Source: Pseudonocardia sp. N23
Lineage (GTDB): Bacteria; Actinomycetota; Actinomycetes; Mycobacteriales; Pseudonocardiaceae
Length of the DNA stretch: 64,000 bases
Direction of reading: 5' to 3'
Assembly: GCF_002583555.1 (NCBI RefSeq)
Contig: NZ_BEGX01000004.1
Location: 186,001-250,000, forward strand
A program made the translations under genes and the position numbers. Below, piece by piece: positions 9,107 to 16,867 of this stretch. The notes under the pieces were generated by a model that ran no database searches, was not told the DNA's origin, and was given only the letters and a program-made list of their open reading frames with translations. Each line of letters begins with the position of its first letter. Within the stretch, counting starts at the first letter, position 1.

Positions 9107-10595
9107 TACTTACGACTTCGTCCCGGACGGTCCGGCGGAGCAGCTTCCCGGTGTCCGTGTACGGCAGCGCATCCCGGAAGACGACGACAGCGGGCGCGCA
9201 CGTCGACCGCAGCAGCGCCCGGACGTGGTCGCGCAGGTCGTCGACGGTCGGCTCCGTCCCGGGTTCGAGCACCACCGCCGCCGCGACGGCCTCCCCCCAC
9301 TCCGGATCAGGGATGCCGAAGACGGCGACGTCGGCGACGTCGGGATGCTCGAGCATCGCGGCCTCGACCTCGCCGGGCGAGAGGTTCTCACCGCCCCGGA
9401 CGATCACGTCGTCGAGGCGACCGAAGACGTAGAGATACCCGGCCCCGTCGAGCATCCCCGCGTCCCTGGTGGGGAACCAGCCATCGGCCCGGGTGGCCCG
9501 ATGCCCGACGTACTCGCCCGACACCTGCTCGCCACGCACCCAGATCTCGCCGCGCTCCCCCGCCCGCAGCTCCTCGCCCAGCGAGCCACGGATGCTCACG
9601 TCGAGGCCCGGCAGCGGCCGGCCGACCGATCCCAGCCGGGCCCGGACCTGTGGGTCCGGCGAGGCCAGGGCCTCCCGATGGTCGTCCGGCCCCAGCACCG
9701 CGACGGTGCTCGAGGTCTCGGTGAGCCCGTAGGCGTTGACGAACCCGACGCCGGGGAAGGCGTCGAGGGCCCGTTGGATCACCGGGAGCGGCATCGGTCC
9801 GCCGCCGTAGGACAGGGACCGCAGAGTGGGCAGACCCGCGCCGTCGAGCTCGTCGAGGATCCGGGCGAGCATCGTGGGCACGACCATCGCGTGGGTGATC
9901 CCCTCGCGCCGGGCGAGATCGGCCCAGACCCCGGCGTCGAAGGACTCCAGGCGCACCACCCGCCTGCCCGCGAACAGGTTCGACAGCACCGCCGAGACGC
10001 CCGCGACGTGGTAGGGCGGGACTCCGACGAGGGCCGCCTCGTCCGGCTCCGCACCCGCGAACTCGACGGTGGAGACGATGTAGGACACGAGGTTGTGGTG
10101 ACGCAGGATCGCCGCTTTCGGTTCACCGGAGGTCCCGCTGGTGAACAGCAGCACGGCGACGGCGTCCGGGTCGGAGGGCGGTTCGGCGACGGGTGCCACC
10201 GCCACGTCCGCGGCCATCGCGAGCAGCTCCCCGCGGGACAGCAGCGTGATGCCCGCGATCGTCCCGAGCCGCTCGGCGACGGAGTCGTCACCCACCACGA
10301 CGGTGGCGGGAGCCAGACGCTCGACGACCGCCCGCAGCCGGTCGTCGGCCAGCCGGTAGTTGAGCGGGGCGAACGGCACGCCCGCGTACGCCGCGCCGAG
10401 CAGGGCCAACGGGACCGCGTCGGAGTTGAGGTCGATCATCCCCAACCGTTCGACGGACCTGCTCGCGAGCACCCTGCCGATCCGCCGCGCCCGCAGGTCC
10501 AGCTCGGAGAAGCTGAGTCCGTCCGCGAGCCCTCCCGCGGCGATCCTGTCCCCCATCCCGTCGGCAGCCATCGTCGAGAGCATCGAGATGTTCAT
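9093..10595 (-). CDS. AMP-forming acyl-CoA synthetase
   Basis: A 500-residue ANL-superfamily enzyme that activates a carboxylic acid with ATP and CoA. Motif A3 is VLLFTSGTSGEPKAA near residue 147, and the A8-like hinge is YVFGRLDDVIVRGGENLSPGE towards the C-terminus; the acyl-adenylate motif NAYGLTETSSTVAV is also present. The C-terminal catalytic Lys region reads YTDTGKLLRR. The length is typical of short- or medium-chain and aryl-CoA ligases. It ends 61 bases before the BVMO start; promoter A lies across the junction, so the BVMO operon can be expressed separately. Acyl substrate unknown. Confidence 0.93.
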   Translation of the reverse strand: MNISMLSTMAADGMGDRIAAGGLADGLSFSELDLRARRIGRVLASRSVERLGMIDLNSDAVPLALLGAAYAGVPFAPLNYRLADDRLRAVVERLAPATVVVGDDSVAERLGTIAGITLLSRGELLAMAADVAVAPVAEPPSDPDAVAVLLFTSGTSGEPKAAILRHHNLVSYIVSTVEFAGAEPDEAALVGVPPYHVAGVSAVLSNLFAGRRVVRLESFDAGVWADLARREGITHAMVVPTMLARILDELDGAGLPTLRSLSYGGGPMPLPVIQRALDAFPGVGFVNAYGLTETSSTVAVLGPDDHREALASPDPQVRARLGSVGRPLPGLDVSIRGSLGEELRAGERGEIWVRGEQVSGEYVGHRATRADGWFPTRDAGMLDGAGYLYVFGRLDDVIVRGGENLSPGEVEAAMLEHPDVADVAVFGIPDPEWGEAVAAAVVLEPGTEPTVDDLRDHVRALLRSTCAPAVVVFRDALPYTDTGKLLRRTVRDEVVSRIQS

Positions 10596-10604
10596 GGCGA
10601 ACCG

Positions 10605-10643
10605 TGAGCGCTTGATGTATCCATATCTCTCAGATTAGGATCC
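10605..10643. promoter_or_regulatory. Divergent promoter region with partial regulon box
   Basis: The gap between the reverse acyl-CoA synthetase (start 10595) and the forward GntR gene holds GGATCC at 10638-10643 and GTATCCA at 10617-10623. The second box is inverted compared with the five full sites, so this is only a partial match. On the forward strand TTGATG (10612-10617), an 18-bp gap and TAGGAT (10636-10641) form a plausible promoter for the regulator. Confidence 0.4.
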
Positions 10644-10728
10644 TATTCACGAGAAGTCGAGCGGCAGGGAGGCGCGACCGTGTTTGCAACAACGGGTGTC
10701 GAGCCCTCAGCTGCGATCCGACACGGCG

Positions 10729-10740
10729 TAGACTGGATCC
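10729..10740 (+). promoter_or_regulatory. Putative -10 for a leaderless GntR transcript
   Basis: TAGACT at 10729-10734 is followed at once by GGATCC and ATG 10741, so transcription would begin at or next to the start codon. The TAG is also an in-frame stop just upstream, which rules out a longer reading. No convincing -35 was found. Confidence 0.4.
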
Positions 10741-11505
10741 ATGATGGCCGAGGTGACAGCCACCGAGAGCACGCCTTCCCCCGTCTCGACGCCGCGTCGC
10801 GCCGACGAGCGCGACCTCGTCGACTCACTGGTTACGGTGCTGCAGGAGCGGATCAACGCCGGCGAGATCCCTGCCGGGTCATGGCTCCGGCAGGAGGCTC
10901 TGGCGAAGGAGCTCGGCGTCAGCCGGATGCCAGTCCGGGAAGCGCTGCGCGAGCTCCAGGCGAGGGGCAGCGTCGAGCTCATCGCCAACCGCGGTGCCCG
11001 GGTACGGCTGCCCTCGACCCGGGACATCATCGAGGTCTACGAGCTCCACGGCCTGCTGCAGGGACATGCCGGGGAGGCCGCCGCCGAGCTGATCACCTCG
11101 CAGCAGCTCGACCGGCTCTCGGCGGCGGAGAGACTGTTCCGCCAGGCGGTCGAGGACCTTCGCACGTCCGACGGCGACACCACCACGGCGCAGCGCCACT
11201 GGCACGAGGCGAACACCGAGTTCCATGCGGTGATCATCGAGGCCGGCGGCAACAAGCACCTGGCGGAGATGTACGAGAACCTGCACCACAAGGTGCCGCG
11301 CAACCTCACCTGGATCGCACTGGGCAACGACGTGCGCAGGCTCGAGAAGGACGCGGCGGAACACGCCGGAATCCTCGACGCGATCGGCCGTGGGGACTCC
11401 GCGGCCACCCGCACCCTGCTGACCGAGCACGTCAAGCGGGCCAGCGACCTGCTCGTCCGCACCGTGGACGAGATCGGACAGGACAGTCCCACGCGGCGGA
11501 GGTGA
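10741..11505 (+). CDS. GntR-family transcriptional regulator (FadR/FCD subgroup)
   Basis: A 254-residue regulator. A winged helix-turn-helix occupies about residues 25-90 (WLRQEALAKELGVSRMPVREALREL is the recognition region, followed by the wing GARVRL). An all-helical FCD ligand domain fills residues ~100-240, with an Asp/His pattern (HWHEANTEFHAVIIEAGGN) that usually binds a metal and a carboxylate. Such proteins usually repress catabolic operons and are released by an organic acid. It is divergent from the acyl-CoA synthetase gene and is the best in-window candidate for the shared GGATCC-containing promoters, but nothing in the sequence proves that link. Confidence 0.92.
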   Translation: MMAEVTATESTPSPVSTPRRADERDLVDSLVTVLQERINAGEIPAGSWLRQEALAKELGVSRMPVREALRELQARGSVELIANRGARVRLPSTRDIIEVYELHGLLQGHAGEAAAELITSQQLDRLSAAERLFRQAVEDLRTSDGDTTTAQRHWHEANTEFHAVIIEAGGNKHLAEMYENLHHKVPRNLTWIALGNDVRRLEKDAAEHAGILDAIGRGDSAATRTLLTEHVKRASDLLVRTVDEIGQDSPTRRR

Positions 11506-11548
11506 CCGCTGGTGGTCGCCGCCGCACTCCCCCTCGGAGAGGCGAGTC

Positions 11549-11854
11549 ATGACCACACCCCCTTTACGTCCCGGCCTCCGGCTCCGCAGCCGGACCTGCA
11601 CGGCCGAGGTAGTCGTCGTCCGCCCTGGATCCGGTACGAGCGTCCTGGAATGCGGCGGTGAACCGATGACCCCGGACGACATCGCCGCCCCTACGATCAC
11701 GGCCGACGGGCCCGGTCTGCTCCTCGGCAAGCGCTACACCGACGAGTCACGCACGCTCGAGGTTCTGGTCACCAAGGCCGGTGCCGGCCCGCTGAGCGTC
11801 GGCGGCGCGGTGCTGACCGTCAAGGCCGCCAAGCCGCTGCCGGCATCGGACTGA
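11549..11854 (+). CDS. Small conserved-looking protein, function unknown
   Basis: A 101-residue protein that I do not recognise. It is rich in short beta-type segments (LRLRSRTCTAEVVVV, VLECGGEPM, LGKRYTDESRTLEVLVTKAG), with Cys near residues 17 and 35 that could form a small metal or redox site, and a C-terminal VGGAVLTVKAAKPLP. ATG 11549 is preceded by GGAGAGGCGAG. It starts 43 bases after the GntR gene in the same direction and may be co-transcribed. Its base composition matches its neighbours, and the frame ends cleanly before the promoter of the next TetR gene. Confidence 0.65.
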   Translation: MTTPPLRPGLRLRSRTCTAEVVVVRPGSGTSVLECGGEPMTPDDIAAPTITADGPGLLLGKRYTDESRTLEVLVTKAGAGPLSVGGAVLTVKAAKPLPASD

Positions 11855-11872
11855 GTCCGCGGCGCCTCGCAC

Positions 11873-11878
11873 TAGGAT
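11873..11878 (+). promoter_or_regulatory. Putative -10 of first TetR gene
   Basis: TAGGAT lies 33 bases before ATG 11912, with a GGGGGA ribosome site in between. No clear -35 is visible. Confidence 0.35.
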
Positions 11879-11911
11879 CGGCGTTCCGCACCACCAGCCG
11901 GGGGACGACCG

Positions 11912-12508
11912 ATGACGAAGATCCGCAACAAGGAACAGCTCGTCGAGGCCGCGGCCAGGGTGTTCGAGGAGAAGGGCTACGCCGCCACGCGGATCGAGGA
12001 CATCGCGGCCGAGCTCGGCGTCATGCAGGGCAGTCTCTACTACCACGTGGGCAGCAAGGCGGCGCTGCACCGCCTTGTGGTGCAGCATCACCTCCGCCTC
12101 CTGGTCGCCGGGCTCACCGCGATCGTCGAGGGCCCCGCAGAACCCGCGGAGAAGCTGCGGCTGGCGATCCTCGGCCACCTCACGCACGTGGAGCAGCACC
12201 TGCTCGAGGCCTCGGGATGGTTCAGCGACCCCACAAGCTCGGCGGACATCACCGAGCAGGAGACCGCCGAGCACCGGGACATGGTGCTGCGCTATCGCGC
12301 GTGCTGGGCGCGGATCGTGGAGGAAGGCATCGCCCGTCGCGAGATCGCCGCGGACACCGATGCGACGGCAGTGGCGATCTCGCTCGTCAGCATGTGCGAC
12401 TACGTGTCGTACTGGTTCCGCCGCGACGGCGACAAGCGCATCGAGGAGATCGCCGCACTGCAGCACCAGATCGTCTGGTCCGGGATCGCCGCCCAGCACG
12501 CCGGCTGA
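11912..12508 (+). CDS. TetR-family transcriptional regulator (first of a tandem pair)
   Basis: A 198-residue repressor-type protein. The N-terminal helix-turn-helix (residues 1-50) reads MTKIRNKEQLVEAAARVF followed by ATRIEDIAAELGVMQGSLYYHV, and the remaining helices form the ligand and dimer domain. Its recognition helix is nearly the same as that of the next gene (VLQGSLYYHV), so the two probably see related DNA. It has its own -10 (TAGGAT) and a GGGGGA ribosome site. In actinobacteria such TetR proteins often control acyl-CoA catabolic operons; here the five-gene MFS-to-molybdoenzyme operon is the nearest candidate target. Confidence 0.9.
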   Translation: MTKIRNKEQLVEAAARVFEEKGYAATRIEDIAAELGVMQGSLYYHVGSKAALHRLVVQHHLRLLVAGLTAIVEGPAEPAEKLRLAILGHLTHVEQHLLEASGWFSDPTSSADITEQETAEHRDMVLRYRACWARIVEEGIARREIAADTDATAVAISLVSMCDYVSYWFRRDGDKRIEEIAALQHQIVWSGIAAQHAG

Positions 12509-12549
12509 CGCGCGGCGTCCGGTTATCGAGGACGATTCGGTTCCGCGGC

Positions 12550-12555
12550 TATGCT
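12550..12555 (+). promoter_or_regulatory. Putative -10 of second TetR gene
   Basis: TATGCT lies 42 bases before ATG 12598. The upstream -35 region is not obvious. Confidence 0.35.
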
Positions 12556-12597
12556 TGCCCGATCGCCATCGGGGCGGGGCAGGGGCGGATGCGGGAC

Positions 12598-13218
12598 ATG
12601 ACCAAGATTCGCAGCCGGCAGCAGGTCGTCGACGCCGCCGCGAAGGTGTTCGCGGAGAAGGGCTACGACAGCGCCCGCATCGAGGACATCGCGAAGGAGC
12701 TCGGCGTCCTGCAGGGCAGCCTCTACTACCACGTCAGCAGCAAGGCGGCGCTGCTCCGGCTCGTGACCCGCCAGCAGTTCACCGAGGTCGTGGTGAAGCT
12801 GGAGAAGCTCGTGGCCGGCCGCGAGGCTCCCCGCGAGAAGCTCAAGAAGGCCGTTCGCGCGCAGCAGCGCTACGTCGACCAGCACCGTACGTCCTCCCCA
12901 CGCTGGTTCACCGAGGCCGACGACCCGCGACGCACCGAGATCGAGGCCGAGGAGGACGCCAGGCTGCTCGCCCGCTACCGCGAGGCCTGGAAGTCGATCC
13001 TCGAGGACGGCATCGCCGCGGGTGACATCTCCTCGTCGATCGACCCCACCGTCACCGTGCTGACCCTGCTGGGCATGTGCATCTCCCCCGCCGCCTGGCC
13101 CCCGCCGGGACCCGGCCGCTCGCCCGGCACGATGGCCGCGATCCAGCTCGACATCGTGTGGTCGGGTCTCGCGAACGGAGCGGCCGCCGCGGTCCCGGAG
13201 CAGCCCGGACCCACCTGA
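12598..13218 (+). CDS. TetR-family transcriptional regulator (second of a tandem pair)
   Basis: A 206-residue TetR protein, paralogous to the one just upstream. The helix-turn-helix reads MTKIRSRQQVVDAAAKVF, then SARIEDIAKELGVLQGSLYYHV; the C-terminal half differs more (PPPGPGRSPGTMAAIQLDIVWSG). Start 12598 was chosen by alignment with the paralogue; ATG 12589 would add three residues. The open frame upstream to 12217 is antiframe to the first TetR gene. It lies 279 bases before the MFS gene and may regulate that operon, where a paired TTCGAA site overlaps the promoter. Confidence 0.9.
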   Translation: MTKIRSRQQVVDAAAKVFAEKGYDSARIEDIAKELGVLQGSLYYHVSSKAALLRLVTRQQFTEVVVKLEKLVAGREAPREKLKKAVRAQQRYVDQHRTSSPRWFTEADDPRRTEIEAEEDARLLARYREAWKSILEDGIAAGDISSSIDPTVTVLTLLGMCISPAAWPPPGPGRSPGTMAAIQLDIVWSGLANGAAAAVPEQPGPT

Positions 13219-13285
13219 TCCCGCGGTGGCGCGCAGGTGGCGGGGACGTGGCGGCAGCGTGCCCGCAGAGTCGGCTCCGGAGTCC

Positions 13286-13330
13286 TTGACCCGGAACGTG
13301 TCGCGTGCCATATTTCGAAGGCGATTCGAA
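13286..13330 (+). promoter_or_regulatory. Promoter and paired TTCGAA site of the MFS-molybdoenzyme operon
   Basis: -35 TTGACC (13286-13291), a 17-bp spacer and -10 CATATT (13309-13314) make a good promoter. Overlapping its downstream edge is TTCGAAGGCGATTCGAA at 13314-13330, two TTCGAA palindromes five bases apart. This is a likely repressor site, plausibly for one of the two TetR proteins upstream. The rest of the 13219-13497 gap shows no gene. Confidence 0.6.
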
Positions 13331-13497
13331 TTTCTGGGTGGTAGGGCAACTCACGAGACAGGTCCGCCGACCCGTTCGACCCCCGTTCGGCACTGCCCCG
13401 AGCGGACCGCCGCCGCCGCCCTCGTGGCGGACGCGCGCCGCGTCCCCTCGTCCCGCCCGCAGACGCGGGCCGGACGTCATCCGTCGAGAGGATCAGC

Positions 13498-14985
13498 ATG
13501 TCCAGCCCCGGTCTCTCCTCCCCGCACGACCCACAGGCCGAACCGGACGCAGTCCCCGCCACGACGGTGGACGGCACGGAGCCCCAGGGGTCGTTCGTCA
13601 CGCTCGCGCTGCTCGTCCTCGGCGTCTTCTCCTATCTGACGATGGAGATGATGGTCGCGCCGATCGTCCCCTTCGTGCAGCAGGAACTCGGGATCTCCGC
13701 GTCCCAGAGCGCCTGGATGCTCACCGGGCTGCTCGTCGTCGGCGCGGTGTGCCTCCCGCTCGCGACCCGCTACGCCGACATCGCCGACAAGAAGAAGGTC
13801 TTCCTCGTCGTCCTCGGGCTCGCCGGGATCGGCGCGGTCGTCGCCGCCGTCGCCACGACCGCTCCGCTGCTGATCGCCGGCCAGATGCTCCAGGGCGTCG
13901 GTGTGGCCGTGGTGCCGATCGCCATCGGCATCATGCGCGACAGCCAGCCACTCGACCGGGCGCGCACCGCGAACACGATCTTCGTGATCAGCGGCGGCCT
14001 GGGTGCCGCGGTCGCCTACGTCGCCGTGGGCCCGATCGTCACCCACCTCCACTACTCCTACATCTACTGGTTCCCGACGATCGTGATCGCCGCGGTCGTG
14101 GTGATCGGTCTGCGTGCCCTTCCGGCCTGCCCCCCGATCGCCGGTGGCAAGGTCGACTGGACCGGTGCGGTGATCCTCGGCGCGGCGCTGGTCGCACTGC
14201 TGCTCGGGCTGACCTTCCCCACCACCTCGGGCTGGGGCTCCCCCCTCGTGCTGGGGCTGCTCGCCCTCACGGTGCTCCTGCTCGCGGTGTTCGTGATGGT
14301 CGAGCGCCGGCACGACTCTCCACTGGTCGACCTGCACGGGTTGGCCGAGCGCGAGATCCGCGGTGTCATGTCGATCAACTTCGCCCACGCGATCGCCACC
14401 TTCGTGATGTACGTGATCCTCCCGACCCTCGCCCTGCTGCCGATCGCGATCGGCTACGGCATGGGTGGCGACGCCTCGACCGCCGGTCTCATCCTGCTGC
14501 CCTACGCCCTGCTCGTCGTGGTCGCCGGGCCGACCGCACAACGTCTCGAGCCGATTCTGGGCCGCCGTGGCAACATGATTCTCGGCGCGGTCTTCATCAT
14601 GGCCGCCGGTCTGGTCCTGCTCCCGATCGGCAGCGCGCCCTGGACGCCGTACCTGTGCTCGGCGCTGATGGGTCTCGGTCTGGGGATCGGGTTCACCCAG
14701 TCCCTCAACACGATCGTCCGCGTGGTGCCCGCCGAACGGGTCGCCAGCGCCAGCGGTGCTGTGTATGTCGTCCGGTCCGTCGGTGGCGTACTGGGCGGTC
14801 AGATCGCCGCGGCGATCATCTCGGCCGGCCTGACCGCGCAGGGTGCGCCGTCCTGGGGCGCGATCCTCGCCACCATTCTGCTCATCGTCGCCCTCGGCGT
14901 CGTGAGTGTGGGCCTGAGCTACCTGCTGGCGGGCCGGCGGTCCGCGACCACCGCGCAGGCCACCCTGTCGCCCGCCCAGGCCTGA
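13498..14985 (+). CDS. MFS transporter, drug:H+ antiporter (DHA2/EmrB-type)
   Basis: A 495-residue integral membrane exporter with about 14 hydrophobic segments. The first runs through LALLVLGVFSYLTMEMMVAPI, and a motif A-like loop follows as LATRYADIADKKK between segments 2 and 3. The family exports small organic compounds using the proton gradient. A polar N-terminal tail of about 35 residues precedes segment 1. ATG 13498 has GAGAGGA upstream. As first gene of a five-gene operon with a good promoter and operator, it may export a toxic substrate or intermediate of the pathway encoded downstream. Confidence 0.92.
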   Translation: MSSPGLSSPHDPQAEPDAVPATTVDGTEPQGSFVTLALLVLGVFSYLTMEMMVAPIVPFVQQELGISASQSAWMLTGLLVVGAVCLPLATRYADIADKKKVFLVVLGLAGIGAVVAAVATTAPLLIAGQMLQGVGVAVVPIAIGIMRDSQPLDRARTANTIFVISGGLGAAVAYVAVGPIVTHLHYSYIYWFPTIVIAAVVVIGLRALPACPPIAGGKVDWTGAVILGAALVALLLGLTFPTTSGWGSPLVLGLLALTVLLLAVFVMVERRHDSPLVDLHGLAEREIRGVMSINFAHAIATFVMYVILPTLALLPIAIGYGMGGDASTAGLILLPYALLVVVAGPTAQRLEPILGRRGNMILGAVFIMAAGLVLLPIGSAPWTPYLCSALMGLGLGIGFTQSLNTIVRVVPAERVASASGAVYVVRSVGGVLGGQIAAAIISAGLTAQGAPSWGAILATILLIVALGVVSVGLSYLLAGRRSATTAQATLSPAQA

Positions 14986-15007
14986 CCTCCTCCCGAAGGG
15001 ACCTGTC

Positions 15008-15922
15008 GTGCAGGTTGGAGTGCTGTTCTACGTCACCGGGTACACCATCGACCCGATGACGCTGGGCCGGGCCGTCGAGGCCGCGGGGTTCGACTCGGTC
15101 TGGCTGCCCGACCACCCGGCACTGCCGGTGAAGACCGATCTGCCGTTCCCGATGACGGGCGGCGACTTCCCCCGGCTCTACGGCGAGATGGCCGATCCGT
15201 TCGTGACCATGGGTTTCCTCGCCGCGGCGACGACCACGCTCAAGGTGGCGACCGGTGTGTGCGTGGTGCCCGGGCGTCACCCGCTCAACCTCGCCAAGGC
15301 GGCGAGCACCGTCGACAACTTCTCCGACGGACGCCTGCTGCTCGGCATCGGCGTCGGCTACATGCGCGAGGAGATCGAGCTGTTCGGCGTCGACTTCGAC
15401 ACGCGATGGAGCTACACCCGTGAGTCGATCGAGTTCTGCCGCAGGCTCTGGAAGGACGGCCAGGCCGCCTACGACGGCAAGCTCCTGCACTACCCCGAGG
15501 TGATCGTCGACCCGCTCCCGGCGCAGCGGCCGGGCCCGCCGATCGTCATCGGTGGCATGAACACCGAGTACACCTACCGGCGCATCGCACGCTGGGGCGA
15601 CGGCTGGCTGGCCACGCTCCCCTCACCCGAGCAGATCGCCGAGGGGCGCAAAGCGATCACCGCCGAGTGCGAGGCGATCGGGCGGGACCCGGCCGAGATC
15701 GAGATCTCGGTCCTCACCCACGAGGCGGACCCCGCTCTGCAGGAGGCCTATGCCGAAGCGGGCGCCGACCGGCTCGTGGTGATGCTCTACAACCACCCCG
15801 GCCGTGCCGTGACCCCGGACCAGTGGCTGGAGGTCAGTGCCGCCGCCGCGACCTCCCCCGCCCCCACCGCCGACGAGACCCTGCGCGCGCTCGATCTCAT
15901 CCGCGCCCGCGCACAGCTCTGA
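15008..15922 (+). CDS. LLM-class (luciferase-like) F420-dependent oxidoreductase
   Basis: A 304-residue TIM-barrel enzyme of the luciferase-like monooxygenase superfamily. The family pattern is clear: MQVGVLFYVTGYTIDP at the start, AAGFDSVWLPDHPA as the second strand, and LATGVCVVPGRHPLNLAKAAST-type cofactor residues with LLLGIGVGYMREEIELFGVDF. In actinobacteria this subgroup generally uses F420. GTG 15008 has AAGGGA upstream and follows the MFS gene by 22 bases. It probably performs a redox step on the compound also handled by the SDR and molybdoenzyme of the same operon; the exact reaction is unknown. Confidence 0.9.
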   Translation: MQVGVLFYVTGYTIDPMTLGRAVEAAGFDSVWLPDHPALPVKTDLPFPMTGGDFPRLYGEMADPFVTMGFLAAATTTLKVATGVCVVPGRHPLNLAKAASTVDNFSDGRLLLGIGVGYMREEIELFGVDFDTRWSYTRESIEFCRRLWKDGQAAYDGKLLHYPEVIVDPLPAQRPGPPIVIGGMNTEYTYRRIARWGDGWLATLPSPEQIAEGRKAITAECEAIGRDPAEIEISVLTHEADPALQEAYAEAGADRLVVMLYNHPGRAVTPDQWLEVSAAAATSPAPTADETLRALDLIRARAQL

Positions 15923-15949
15923 CCAGCACGACGAGAGGACGGCCCCACG

Positions 15950-16867
15950 ATGGCCAAGGACTTCCTGAAGGACGTGCTGCAGAAGCACGTCGCCGAGGGT
16001 TCGGACAACACGATCTGGTGGGACGAGGAGCGGATCCCGCTCCACACGATCGACCAACGTGTCACCGACGTGATGAGCCTGAAGGGCCGCAAGGCGGTCG
16101 TGACCGGCGGCGCCGGGATCAACCTGGGTCAGGCGGTCGTCAACCGGCTGGCCGGCCTGGGGGCGGACGTCGCGATCGTCGACATGGAACCCGCCGCGGC
16201 CGCTGCCCTGCAGGAGTCGTGGGGCCGCAAGCCCGGCCCGTCGGCCGAGGAGCTGGCCAAGACCGTCTCCGACAGGTGGGGCGTCGAGGCCGTCGGGATC
16301 TACGGCGACGCGCTCGACCCCGCCGGTATCCGCACGATCCTGGCCGAGGCGAGCGACCGGCTGGGCCGGATCGACATCCTGGTCAACAGCGCGGTGGCGA
16401 CCTACGTGGGAGACCTCGCCACGGTGACCCCCGAGCAGATCGACGCCGCGATCGCGGGCACCCTCGCCGCGCCGATCCACTCCTGCCGGGCGGCGCTCGA
16501 CCACATGATCCCGCAGGGCTACGGCCGGATCGTCAACATCGGGTCGGAGGCATCCCGCACGGTCCTCCCCAGCCTCGGCCTCTACGGCACGCTCAAGGCC
16601 GGCGTCGCCGCGTTCACCAGCCACCTCGGCAAGGAGGTGGCCCGCCACGGAGTGTTCGTCAACGGGGTCAACGCGGGCAGCATGTGGGGCCCCGACCGGG
16701 AGCTGCTCCCCGACACGTGGGAGACCCTCTACGACCACGGCCGCACGGCGATCCAGCGCTACCAGCTGCCCGAGGAGGTCGCCAACATGGTGGCGTTCCT
16801 GGCGTCGGACGCGGCCAGCTCCATCGTGGGGACGACCGTCGACGTCGGGGGCGGGATGTCGCTGTGA
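15950..16867 (+). CDS. Short-chain dehydrogenase/reductase
   Basis: A 305-residue SDR with an unusual N-terminal extension of about 45 residues before the Rossmann fold. The glycine motif is TGGAGINLG, the NAG-like motif is NSAVATYVG, and the catalytic set is Ser in IGSEASR with Tyr and Lys in LYGTLKAG. The enzyme should oxidise or reduce a carbonyl or alcohol with NAD(P). It ends with the usual FLASDAASSIVGTTVDVGGG. ATG 15950 has GAGAGGA upstream. Its stop overlaps the next GTG start (GTGA), tying it to the unknown protein and molybdoenzyme downstream. Confidence 0.92.
   Translation: MAKDFLKDVLQKHVAEGSDNTIWWDEERIPLHTIDQRVTDVMSLKGRKAVVTGGAGINLGQAVVNRLAGLGADVAIVDMEPAAAAALQESWGRKPGPSAEELAKTVSDRWGVEAVGIYGDALDPAGIRTILAEASDRLGRIDILVNSAVATYVGDLATVTPEQIDAAIAGTLAAPIHSCRAALDHMIPQGYGRIVNIGSEASRTVLPSLGLYGTLKAGVAAFTSHLGKEVARHGVFVNGVNAGSMWGPDRELLPDTWETLYDHGRTAIQRYQLPEEVANMVAFLASDAASSIVGTTVDVGGGMSL

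Noticed and set aside
10605..10643. Counting the site upstream of the acyl-CoA synthetase at 9093-10595 as a sixth full regulon promoter
   Set aside because: It has GGATCC and a second box at about the right distance, but that box is inverted and there is no TTGAC/TAGCGT pair in the expected positions.
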